DNA from: an uncultured Erythrobacter sp.
GTDB taxonomy: Bacteria; Pseudomonadota; Alphaproteobacteria; Sphingomonadales; Sphingomonadaceae
Length of the DNA stretch: 64,000 bases
Assembly (NCBI RefSeq): GCF_947499705.1
Contig: NZ_CANMPJ010000001.1
Span: forward strand, 2,329,501 to 2,393,500
Direction: 5' to 3'
This document shows, piece after piece, positions 25,342-33,439 of this stretch. Positions within the stretch are counted from its first letter, which is position 1. Every line of letters starts with the position of its first letter. The translations under genes were made by a program, and so were the position numbers. The notes beneath the pieces are model-generated. The model ran no database searches. It saw only the letters and a list, made by a program, of their open reading frames with translations, and was not told the DNA's origin.

Positions 25342-26825
25342 TGACCCGCAAATTCATAGCTCTTTGCGCCGCCACGAGTGTTCTGGCCCTTTCAGGCTGC
25401 GCTGCAACCACCAGCCTTGCCAACAACACAAGCGAGCCTGCGGTCGCAGCAACACCAGCGGTTGAGGCACCCCGCCCCAATATCCTGCTCATCCTGTTTG
25501 ACGACATGGGATACGGACAGCTGGGGATCACTGGCCACAGCATCATCAAGACGCCGAATATCGATGCGCTGGCGCGTGAAGGCATGATCTTCTCCAATGG
25601 CTACGCAGGCAGTACCGTGTGCTCACCCTCGCGTATTTCGCTAATGACCGGACGTGACGCCTCCCGGCTGAGCAGCACCGCAAATACGGTGTCGCTGCAA
25701 AAGGGCGACCGCACTATGGCGCACGTGCTGGGTGATGCGGGCTATACCACCGCACTGTTTGGCAAGTTTGGCATCGGCACGACCTTTGGTGAGACGGACC
25801 CGATGACGATGGGTTTCCAGCAATGGAAAGGCCTGCTGCACAACATTCAGGCGCACCGCCAGTTTCCGATGTTCCTGTTCGAGAACAACAAGATGGTCCC
25901 GGTGCCTGAAAACCGGGCTGGCGCGCGAGATGGCTATGCCCAGCGACTGTTTACGGATGACGCGCTGGAATTTCTGGACACGCAGGATGGCAGCAAGCCG
26001 TTCTTTGCTTTCGTCAGCTACACATCACCGCACTCGGAAATGGCCGCGCCTGAGGAATTCGTTGCCCCCTATCGCGGCAAATTCCCGGAGACCCCTTATA
26101 ACGGTCTAGCTGGCCCCACCCCGGCGAGCCAGTTTCCGGACTATTATCCACTCGCGATTGACGAGCCGAATGCCGTCCAAGCGGGCATGATCGCCGCGCT
26201 GGATTCCTATGTTGGCGAACTGGTCGCCAAGCTTGAAGCGCAGGGCCTAAAAGACAACACGCTGATCATCATCACCTCCGACAACGGCCCTCACTCCGAA
26301 GGCGGCGGCGACCCGATCGGGATTGCCGCTGGCGGCCCATATCGCGGCGGCAAACGCGATCTGACCGAAGGCGGCATTCACATGCCATTCCTCGCGACAT
26401 GGCCTTCCGTCATCAGATCCGGACGGGTGGAAGATGAACCCGTAATATTTGCAGACCTGTTGCCCACCCTAGGGGCGCTTGCGGGCAGGCCCGATGCGGC
26501 TGAAGCGATGGGCGCCAATGGCGTATCGCTGGCCAAATTGCTGATGCGTGAAGATGCCGAACTGCCGGAACGCATGCTCTATTGGGCATTTTCGCGCCAG
26601 CTCGGCGATCCCAATTCCGGCGTGATTGGCGTCACCCAGCAAGCCGGACGCATCGGCAAATGGAAAGCAATTCGCGTAGAAAAGGACGCGCCCGTTGAGC
26701 TGTACGATCTGTCAAAGGATCCCGGCGAGGCGAATGATGTCTCCGCTCAGAACCCGGCCATTGCGGCGGACTTTGCTGCGCGGTTCGATGCCGAAATTGT
26801 GGAACAGGCGCGCTACGCCAAATAG
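25341..26825 (+). CDS. Type I sulfatase, arylsulfatase-like lipoprotein
   Basis: 494 residues with lipobox LALSGC (Cys 20). Sulfatase motifs: metal-binding ILFDDMGYGQLG, formylglycine site VCSPSRISLMTG (Cys about 94), GKFGIGTTFGE, YTSPHSEM and TSDNGPHSEGGGDP. GGPYRGGKRDLTEGGIHMP is typical of arylsulfatase-type S1 enzymes. Likely acts in the periplasm on sulfated rhamnose or oligosaccharides, after activation by the FGE at 9593. Translationally coupled to the DUF4861 gene. Confidence 0.92.
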   Translation: MTRKFIALCAATSVLALSGCAATTSLANNTSEPAVAATPAVEAPRPNILLILFDDMGYGQLGITGHSIIKTPNIDALAREGMIFSNGYAGSTVCSPSRISLMTGRDASRLSSTANTVSLQKGDRTMAHVLGDAGYTTALFGKFGIGTTFGETDPMTMGFQQWKGLLHNIQAHRQFPMFLFENNKMVPVPENRAGARDGYAQRLFTDDALEFLDTQDGSKPFFAFVSYTSPHSEMAAPEEFVAPYRGKFPETPYNGLAGPTPASQFPDYYPLAIDEPNAVQAGMIAALDSYVGELVAKLEAQGLKDNTLIIITSDNGPHSEGGGDPIGIAAGGPYRGGKRDLTEGGIHMPFLATWPSVIRSGRVEDEPVIFADLLPTLGALAGRPDAAEAMGANGVSLAKLLMREDAELPERMLYWAFSRQLGDPNSGVIGVTQQAGRIGKWKAIRVEKDAPVELYDLSKDPGEANDVSAQNPAIAADFAARFDAEIVEQARYAK

Positions 26826-26852
26826 CGCGCCCGATCGCCAGTCAATGCTGCC

Positions 26853-27689
26853 TCAGGCCAATGCGGCCTGGGGCACATGGTCCATATCGTCGAATTCCTG
26901 GTTCTCACCGCCCATGGACCAGATGAAGCTGTAGGAACCGCTGCCGACACCGCAATGCATGGACCATGACGGAGACAGCGCGGCCTCTTCATTCGATAGC
27001 GGCAACGCCTTCAATTCGTCAGGTCGCCCCATGAAGTGGAACACGCGGGCATCGTCCGCCAGATCGAAATAGAAATAGAATTCCGACCGGCGATCATGCG
27101 TGTGCGGCGGGAACGTGTTCCACACGCTGCCCTTGGCAATGCAAGTGAAGCCCATAACCAACTGGCAGCTTTCAACGATGCCGGGGCGTAGGGGCTGAAA
27201 GATCGTGCGTTCATTACAGGTCGCCTGCTCGCCCAGATCGATGCGGTTCGCCTGATCCTGTTTCACCAGCTTATGCGGATAGGTGGTGTGCGCCGGATAG
27301 CTTACAAGATAGAAACGCGCCGGGTTGGCCGCATCGTCGCTTTCAAATTTCACGGAATGCTCCCCGCGCCCGATGTAAAGGCTATCGAGCCGTTCCATCG
27401 CGAAGCGTTCATCGCCCACAGTCACGCTGCCGCTTGCACCGATATTGATCACGCCGACTTCGCGCCGCGCAGTAAAGGCGCCGCCGCCAAGCTCTGCAAA
27501 AGAGCTGAATTCCAGCGCCTCGCCAAGCGGGACCGCGCTGCCCACGATGCCGCGATCGATGTCGGACAGGGTCAGTACCAACTCGCCTTCGGTCATCAGG
27601 TCTGCGATAACGAAGCTGTCACGCAGCTCTTCATTGCGCATGGTGCGATAACGTTGCTGATCTGCGGCATATTTGCGGTCAAGGTTCAC
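26853..27689 (-). CDS. kduI: 5-keto-4-deoxyuronate isomerase KduI
   Basis: 278 residues, the same length as E. coli KduI, from a GTG start with GGAG upstream. The double-cupin metal site is intact: PPHTHDRRSEFYFYF supplies two His and a Glu and MHCGVGS a third His; FMGRPDE and YSFIWSMGGENQEFDDMD are also characteristic. It converts 4-deoxy-5-hexosulose uronate (from GH105) to 3-deoxy-D-glycero-2,5-hexodiulosonate, the substrate of KduD. Divergent from rhaM. The same step is predicted for the unrelated DhuI at 5325. Confidence 0.95.
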   Translation of the reverse strand: MNLDRKYAADQQRYRTMRNEELRDSFVIADLMTEGELVLTLSDIDRGIVGSAVPLGEALEFSSFAELGGGAFTARREVGVINIGASGSVTVGDERFAMERLDSLYIGRGEHSVKFESDDAANPARFYLVSYPAHTTYPHKLVKQDQANRIDLGEQATCNERTIFQPLRPGIVESCQLVMGFTCIAKGSVWNTFPPHTHDRRSEFYFYFDLADDARVFHFMGRPDELKALPLSNEEAALSPSWSMHCGVGSGSYSFIWSMGGENQEFDDMDHVPQAALA

Positions 27690-27792
27690 GATTGGCTCCG
27701 GCTTTCATGTGAATGATTGGTTCTGAATGAAATTGGATTTTCGTGAGTGCTTATGCATGCTAGGCGCTTCGATGAAAAGAGGGAGACTGCGC

Positions 27793-28107
27793 ATGGCGTC
27801 ATATGCTTGGGTGCTGGGGATTCGCCCCGGATATGAAGAGGAATACAAGAAACGCCACGACGAGATCTGGCCTGAAATGACGGAGGCCCTCCAGCAGTCG
27901 GGTATCCGCAATTACCACATCTTCAAGCACGGGCTGACACTGTTCGGCTATTTTGAAACGGACGATTTCGATGCAACCGCCGCCTTTCTGGCGGACAATC
28001 CCGTCAATGCGCGCTGGGCGGAGTATATGGCGCCGATCATGCAGGTCGATATCGACCCGGCGACAAGCTTTCCTTACCTTTTGCCGAAGCAATTCTCGCA
28101 CGACTAA
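27793..28107 (+). CDS. rhaM: L-rhamnose mutarotase RhaM
   Basis: 104 residues, the normal RhaM length, from ATG 27793 with GGGAG upstream; an in-frame ATG at 27727 would add 22 residues not found in the family. Motifs ASYAWVLGIRPGYEEEYKKRH (with the active-site His), GIRNYHIFKHGLTLFGYFE and VNARWAEYM are diagnostic. It interconverts the anomers of L-rhamnose before RhaI. The short region shared with kduI (27690-27792) contains GAATGATTGGTTCTGAATGA, which loosely resembles the GATCATTTTCG class of site. Confidence 0.93.
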   Translation: MASYAWVLGIRPGYEEEYKKRHDEIWPEMTEALQQSGIRNYHIFKHGLTLFGYFETDDFDATAAFLADNPVNARWAEYMAPIMQVDIDPATSFPYLLPKQFSHD

Positions 28108-28124
28108 GGCGCGCGCCAAGCGCC

Positions 28125-29495
28125 CTATTCAAACCCGATCCGGTCAAGCGCTAGCTCACCCTGCCCTTCGCGCTTCAGCCGAATAATCAGGCTTTCTGAA
28201 TCGCCAAGCGCGCCCAAGGGGATGCGCCAGCGGTTGGCACCTTCTAACTGATGGCTCGCGATTGGAGCAGAGGCACCTTTCCGGCTGATCGACAGCTTGA
28301 AAGGCAATGCCGGAGCCCCCTTCATATCCAGCACAATCGTATCCTTGCCGCCTAGCCCGCCGATGTTCGGAAAGGTGAGCTCTCCGGCAGCGCCATCAAG
28401 CACAACATCGAAACCATTGGACGCGTCGGCGCGCTCCCGCTTGGAAAACCCGCTATTGGCGAAGAATTCTTCTGCTTCGATCGGACCCGACGATGCGCGG
28501 TATTCGCCAACTCCCGTCAAATCGACGCGAATGGGAGCGATACTGCCATCGCTGCGATAATGGACATAGCTGATGAAGGTATCGCGGAAATAACGATTGC
28601 CGCTTTGTGAGATGTCGCAATAGGCAAAGTATGTCTGGCCGTGCCATGTGAAGAACGATCCGTGCCGCCCCTGCTGCGGGCCTGTCGGCCAGGTTGGCTG
28701 GGACAGCCCGGTCGGAAAGCTCGCCTCCGTAATCACCGCGCCGCGATAATCGTAAGGTCCGTACAGGTTCTTCGACGTTGCATAGAACGCACCCCACGAC
28801 AGATAATAGAGATCGCCATGCTTGTGCAGGAACGGCTTGTCGTCGGTTAGCTTGCCATCGAACGGCGTGCCGGTTGTGAAGGTGTAAGGCCCTCTCGCAC
28901 CGCGAATATCCATCTTGCGTGGTTCCTCTGCCAGCGAGATCATGTCTTCGCCTAGACGCGCAAGATAGTAATCCCATACACCGAAGATGATGAAGCGATC
29001 ATCGCCTTCCGAATACAGCCCCGGATCATATTCGTGCGTTGGCGTAAGGTCCTCCGTCAGCAGCGGCTTGCCCAGTGCATCGCGCCACGGACCCACCGGG
29101 CTGTCTCCAACGACAACCCCTGTCTGCCGATTGGCTTCGGAGAAGAACCAATAATACCTCCCGCCCTTTTCCGCGACATCGGTGGCCCAGGCGGACGTAA
29201 AATCAGGCTGAGCGCGCAGGTACGTCTGGTCGGGATGAAGCGTCGATTGAAGCGTCCAATTTACAAGGTCATCGGATGACCAGACCTGCCAGTCTTCCAT
29301 GACAAAAGTCTCATTGCGCGCCGACTTGTCGTGGGAAGCATACAGATATGCTTTGCCATCGAAGATACGGATATGCGGATCGTTGACGCCCTGATTGGCG
29401 ATGATCGGATTGCCAGCATTGGCGGGAAAGAATGCGGCTGCTGTCAGCAAGACCGTAGCGCTGAAATTCAGACCGATCTTCTGAAGCCGTTCCAT
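28125..29495 (-). CDS. GH43-like glycoside hydrolase with C-terminal CBM-like domain
   Basis: 456 residues with a signal peptide (TAAAFFPANAG). The five-bladed propeller start GVNDPHIRIFDGKAYLYASHD contains the catalytic base Asp of GH43, and HEYDPGLYSEGDDR holds a second conserved Asp. The C-terminal 130 or so residues (GPIEAEEFF onwards, ending LALDRIGFE) look like a CBM6-type beta-sandwich. In ulvan loci GH43 enzymes act as beta-xylosidases, but arabinofuranosidase is also possible. Last gene of the minus-strand operon that begins at 38006. Confidence 0.85.
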   Translation of the reverse strand: MERLQKIGLNFSATVLLTAAAFFPANAGNPIIANQGVNDPHIRIFDGKAYLYASHDKSARNETFVMEDWQVWSSDDLVNWTLQSTLHPDQTYLRAQPDFTSAWATDVAEKGGRYYWFFSEANRQTGVVVGDSPVGPWRDALGKPLLTEDLTPTHEYDPGLYSEGDDRFIIFGVWDYYLARLGEDMISLAEEPRKMDIRGARGPYTFTTGTPFDGKLTDDKPFLHKHGDLYYLSWGAFYATSKNLYGPYDYRGAVITEASFPTGLSQPTWPTGPQQGRHGSFFTWHGQTYFAYCDISQSGNRYFRDTFISYVHYRSDGSIAPIRVDLTGVGEYRASSGPIEAEEFFANSGFSKRERADASNGFDVVLDGAAGELTFPNIGGLGGKDTIVLDMKGAPALPFKLSISRKGASAPIASHQLEGANRWRIPLGALGDSESLIIRLKREGQGELALDRIGFE

Positions 29496-29524
29496 TCTTC
29501 AATCTCCCGGATGCCTCGCCACCG

Positions 29525-30982
29525 TCACTCGAACTCGATATCAAACACCTGCACCGGCGTAGAGACACCGCGGGTTTCCGGCGCGCGGTGCCACAGCATG
29601 GTCGCTTGCCCCTCTTCGAGCAGCGAGAGGTCCCATGTTATGTAGCCGCCTTGCGGATCGAACTTGCGCTTCTTGTCGATTTCGATCGGAAGCCTCTTCC
29701 ATTTGCGGAAATCGTTGCTTCGATTTGCATAGTAGATCTGCCCCTTGTCCCGCCCGACAAAGGCATAAAGCCGGTCGCCAGCCACTGCGAGCGTCGCGTC
29801 ATTGCCATCAAAATTGGTTTGCTGCTGGCTCCAGCTGCCATCCGGCTTTCCGAGATAATGGAAGTAGTAGGCTTGCTTTGCCCCGCGCTGTGGAAGGTGA
29901 CGCAGCAGCACATGCATATCTCCCGACACTGGATCGACTGTCGATGTGATCGAGGGATTGCTGGGGCCCAGCCCCTTCGGAATCTCGATCACGGGTCCGC
30001 CGATATTGCCGATCGAGATCGCCTCTCCCTTCTCGGTATCGGCGATAACGGTTCCATCGGCGCGTTGCCACGTGCGCCCTTCATCTAGCGATTTGGCATA
30101 GAACAGCCCGTGGTTGCAGAATATCTCACTGCGCGAAGAGGTGGTGTAATCGCACGGCCTTTCGCGGAACACCCACGCGGCGTGGAGCGAGCCATCCGAG
30201 CCGACCTGCATTCCGTTCGCGAGATAGGGGCCTCGTGTGGTCTTTAGGCCATTGTAGGTGCCATGGCGGTCGGAGACGATGTGAACCTTGCCCCACTGAC
30301 CCTGCTCCGCATCATACTTCCCCAGCCGCATGTCGCCGCCATAGGAACCGCCCGTGCGGAAATAGACTACCAGATTGCCGCCGGGGAACGCCTTGAATGA
30401 AGGATAAGTAACGTTGAGCCGCGTCTTTGGATCGCCGCCAAGATTTTCGGCGTATGTGAAAACGCTGTTGTCCCAAGTCACATTGGCCGGGTTGTCCGCA
30501 ACACCGGCGGCCGTGGCTGCGTAGTTCATTGTTGGACGATTGTGATGATCGAACGAGATATGGATCACGCCATCACCGCCCGAGATACCAATGGTCTGGC
30601 GATTATGGGCATCATCGGACGTGACCTTGTACCCCTCCAGCACCGAATATTCCCAGTCAAATCCGCCCAGTTTCCTCCGCGCAACGGCAACGTAGGATGC
30701 CGCCTCTTCCTTAGGCTGACTGCGATCACGCCCTGGGTAGAACACGACATATTGATAGCCATTATAGCTGACCGCTTGCGCGCCCAGAGGCCCTGCAAAA
30801 CGAGGCTTCCCATCGCGCGAACGCTCCATTCCGTCCGAAGTGTGCGACTTGGCAGTCAGTTGGTCCCAGCCGGTGATAGAAGCGCGCTCAGCGTCCTGTG
30901 CACCCTCGGCCAGCAGCGCAGTGCCACTCAACAGCAAACACGATGCTGCCAACGTCGACGTAATTTTGCGCGCTGAGATCAT
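29525..30982 (-). CDS. BNR-4 propeller protein, candidate ulvan lyase (PL25-like)
   Basis: 485 residues from ATG 30982, which shares one base with the stop of the upstream gene (TGATG) and has GGGGAGG six to seven bases upstream. Signal peptide (LLLSGTALLAEG). Blades are visible as HISFDHHNRPTMNYA, LNVTYPSFKAFPGGNLVVYF, LHAAWVFRERPCDY and MHVLLRHLPQRGAK. H126 (DDAH) and H146 (FDHH) are 20 apart, as in the other two BNR-4 proteins. PTMNYA, TYPSF and the WRE/FRE segment are common to the BNR-4 lyase group. Predicted to cut the uronate-containing backbone by beta-elimination in the periplasm or outside the cell. Confidence 0.75.
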   Translation of the reverse strand: MISARKITSTLAASCLLLSGTALLAEGAQDAERASITGWDQLTAKSHTSDGMERSRDGKPRFAGPLGAQAVSYNGYQYVVFYPGRDRSQPKEEAASYVAVARRKLGGFDWEYSVLEGYKVTSDDAHNRQTIGISGGDGVIHISFDHHNRPTMNYAATAAGVADNPANVTWDNSVFTYAENLGGDPKTRLNVTYPSFKAFPGGNLVVYFRTGGSYGGDMRLGKYDAEQGQWGKVHIVSDRHGTYNGLKTTRGPYLANGMQVGSDGSLHAAWVFRERPCDYTTSSRSEIFCNHGLFYAKSLDEGRTWQRADGTVIADTEKGEAISIGNIGGPVIEIPKGLGPSNPSITSTVDPVSGDMHVLLRHLPQRGAKQAYYFHYLGKPDGSWSQQQTNFDGNDATLAVAGDRLYAFVGRDKGQIYYANRSNDFRKWKRLPIEIDKKRKFDPQGGYITWDLSLLEEGQATMLWHRAPETRGVSTPVQVFDIEFE

Positions 30983-33438
30983 CAATGTCCTCCCCTGTCG
31001 TCACGCTTGGGGGCCGCGTCCTTATTGGCCTGTTCCAATTGGTGCGGCGTGTAGGGGCTGAGCGTGAGATAGAAGGCGTCGAACACAAAGCCGTCTTCCC
31101 TCATGGAGAATTCAACCCGGTGCGTGCCCGCCGTTGGTACATCCAACCAAAGCCCGCCTTTGACTCCGCAGTGATCTTCGCGTGTGCGCTGGCGGCTGTC
31201 CCAATGCCAACGCTGCCTGCCCTCACAATACTGGATACGCGCGCCGCTTTCCGGCCATTCGCCATTGATGCCAGCATGCAAGCCGTTGTCTTCGGAGCCG
31301 AGCGAATGCGCGCGCACCCACAGATACCAGCGCCCCGCAGCGGGGAACTCCACATCATAGGAAAGGATCGCCATCTTTCCGGGTGAGCCGCTGAAATTTT
31401 CGCCCCGGATCAGTTCGTCATCATGGGTGACACGGGTGTCTGGGACCAGCGCAATATAATCCGCTGCTCCAGTGCGCTCCCACCCGTCGGGGCATTCCGC
31501 CTTCCTGCACCAGCTGCGCACGTCGTTGGCGCGCTGAGCCACGAAGTCTTCCGCTTGCACCAGAATGCCCTGATCAATCCGTTCGACCACTGCGATCCAT
31601 TTGCCGCTGCCGCCTTCCGGTGGTTCACCGATCTTGGTGTTGCGCCGGTGGTTGTCGACCTCGGCGAGCGACCCTGTTTGCAAGCCGCCGCCATTCACCC
31701 GGTCAAACCAGCGCACCGAGAAGCGCCCTTCGATTCCGCCAGTCGTCATAATGGTTTCTTCCTCACCCGGAACTATGACAGCGAACTGCCCCGGTTCGGC
31801 AAACACGAAATCGTCGCGCGGGCGGGTGAGGTAATCAGCGGCGACCATGCGCACGGCGCGGTCCCCTACATGTTGGCTGAAAAACTCCAACGCCACCCGA
31901 CCTTCGCGCCAGAGACGCGCGCGGGTTCTGTGATCCTGACAATCGAGATCGCTGCAGCCGGTCTTGTAGCCGTAATATGCCTCCACCCCGTTTGCACCGG
32001 CTGTCAGCGCATTCCACAGTCCATCGCGCAGGAACAGTTCCGGATCGAGCTCGACCTCGCGTTTGGCTGGCAGGCGCTCATCGGGATAGTCGGGATCGAC
32101 CCCGGCCCCGCCATCTGCCCTGCCCGGCTCGTCATAGGCCATGACCAGAGGTTTTCCCGCAAGTTGAGCCTCACGAATCCACTCCGTCACATCGGGTCGC
32201 AAATCGGAAATATCATCCTCGCGGCCCTGAAGACTCAGGCCGTTCAGCGCCGAGTCCGGACCCAGGAAAGCGCGGTAACGCTGCTTTTGATCCGGATAGG
32301 AATGCAGCACGAGCGGGTGATCATACGGATCAAGGGCTGCCAGATAGGAAGCCATGTGGCGAACATCGCCAGGATGCTGAACGTTCTCTTCGCCCAGGTT
32401 CCAGGTCAGCGCGAGGAAATGCCCGAACCGCGCGACCATTTCGCGCATGTAAAGCTTGCGCGTGCGGCCCAGTGCTCCGCCATCCATAAAACTGTCATTC
32501 TCGGTTTCCTGCAGTTTGAAATGCAGGTGCAGCCCGCGGCTGTCGGCATAGCTCAGAGCGCGCTGCCATTGGTCGAGCTTTGAGACATCGAAGCGGTCCT
32601 GAACCAGCCCTTCGTCCCACTGCGCGGCAGGGTCCATCTGCTCATATCGTTCGGCGGGAACAGCGAGCAAATGCGGGAAGACATTGCGATCGTCACCGCC
32701 TGCATTCCAAAGCAGCATGGACACCGAATTGGCTCCGGCATCTGCAAGATAATCGAACATTCCGAGCAGTCCGGCGCCCGACTTCTTCTCGCCCCACAAG
32801 ACGCGTGAGCCTTCCTCACGCAAGTCCGAAGCATGGGCCTGCCAATTCTTGCGGAAACCCTTGTAATTCTGGGTTGCGTCAAAGCCTTCGTAGGCGAGCA
32901 TGTTTTCCGGCGCGTCAGGTCCGAACTTGAAAAAGACGCTGCCGTCGCCTGCGAAGCGATAATAGGTTTCGCCCGTATATTGCAGAAGCCCCCTTGCCCG
33001 GATCGGATCGGCCGATTGCCCCGAAACCGAGAAACTTCCCGTGGCACCATGTCCATTGAGATGTTTGCCGGGAGACGGTGCCACGGCCATATCTGGTCCT
33101 GTACGAAAATCGACTTTCCAACTGTAGTCGCCTTCATCCGGAGGCACGAAATGCGCGCGCCAGACATTGCCTCCAGTGCATCCAGTATCCGCAGCATCGC
33201 CGCAGCCGGCAAAGTAGCCCGGAATAACCCAGGTCTCGCCCTCATGCGTAAGCGTCCATTCGAGGCGAACATCCGCGAACGGATTACGGTCGCCGCGCTC
33301 GTCGAGTTCAGGGCCTGCGACGGTTAGCGTAACCAGCTCAAATCGAGCGCCCGCTTCGGAGACCTCTTGCGCCGCCGCATAGCTTGCAAAGGTAATCGCG
33401 AGCAGGCCGCAAAGCAGCGATAGAATGCGATGAAGCAT
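30982..33438 (-). CDS. DUF5060-containing GH-A-like glycoside hydrolase with C-terminal beta domain
   Basis: 818 residues with a signal peptide (LAITFASYAAAQ). An N-terminal DUF5060-like beta-sandwich (FELVTLTVAGPELDERGDRNP region; VWRAHFVPPDEGDYSWKVDF) is followed by a TIM-barrel region with putative catalytic acids in LTWNLGEENVQHPGD and LVMAYDEPGRADGG. The final 250 residues carry a CBM-like domain (ILVQAEDFVAQ; RWYLWVRAHSLG; HRVEFSMREDGFVFDAFYL). This layout is like GH140/DUF4038-type enzymes, but I cannot place it in a characterised family. It sits between GH106 and a BNR-4 gene and overlaps the latter by one base. Confidence 0.75.
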   Translation of the reverse strand: MLHRILSLLCGLLAITFASYAAAQEVSEAGARFELVTLTVAGPELDERGDRNPFADVRLEWTLTHEGETWVIPGYFAGCGDAADTGCTGGNVWRAHFVPPDEGDYSWKVDFRTGPDMAVAPSPGKHLNGHGATGSFSVSGQSADPIRARGLLQYTGETYYRFAGDGSVFFKFGPDAPENMLAYEGFDATQNYKGFRKNWQAHASDLREEGSRVLWGEKKSGAGLLGMFDYLADAGANSVSMLLWNAGGDDRNVFPHLLAVPAERYEQMDPAAQWDEGLVQDRFDVSKLDQWQRALSYADSRGLHLHFKLQETENDSFMDGGALGRTRKLYMREMVARFGHFLALTWNLGEENVQHPGDVRHMASYLAALDPYDHPLVLHSYPDQKQRYRAFLGPDSALNGLSLQGREDDISDLRPDVTEWIREAQLAGKPLVMAYDEPGRADGGAGVDPDYPDERLPAKREVELDPELFLRDGLWNALTAGANGVEAYYGYKTGCSDLDCQDHRTRARLWREGRVALEFFSQHVGDRAVRMVAADYLTRPRDDFVFAEPGQFAVIVPGEEETIMTTGGIEGRFSVRWFDRVNGGGLQTGSLAEVDNHRRNTKIGEPPEGGSGKWIAVVERIDQGILVQAEDFVAQRANDVRSWCRKAECPDGWERTGAADYIALVPDTRVTHDDELIRGENFSGSPGKMAILSYDVEFPAAGRWYLWVRAHSLGSEDNGLHAGINGEWPESGARIQYCEGRQRWHWDSRQRTREDHCGVKGGLWLDVPTAGTHRVEFSMREDGFVFDAFYLTLSPYTPHQLEQANKDAAPKRDDRGGH

Positions 33439-33439
33439 A

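Noticed and set aside
26854..26870. Inverted repeat CAGGCC...GGCCTG at the end of kduI as a terminator
   Set aside because: Short stem inside coding sequence without a T tract.
31423..32583. Open frame of 386 codons antisense to the DUF5060 gene
   Set aside because: Shadow frame opposite a well-supported gene with intact motifs; no family resemblance.
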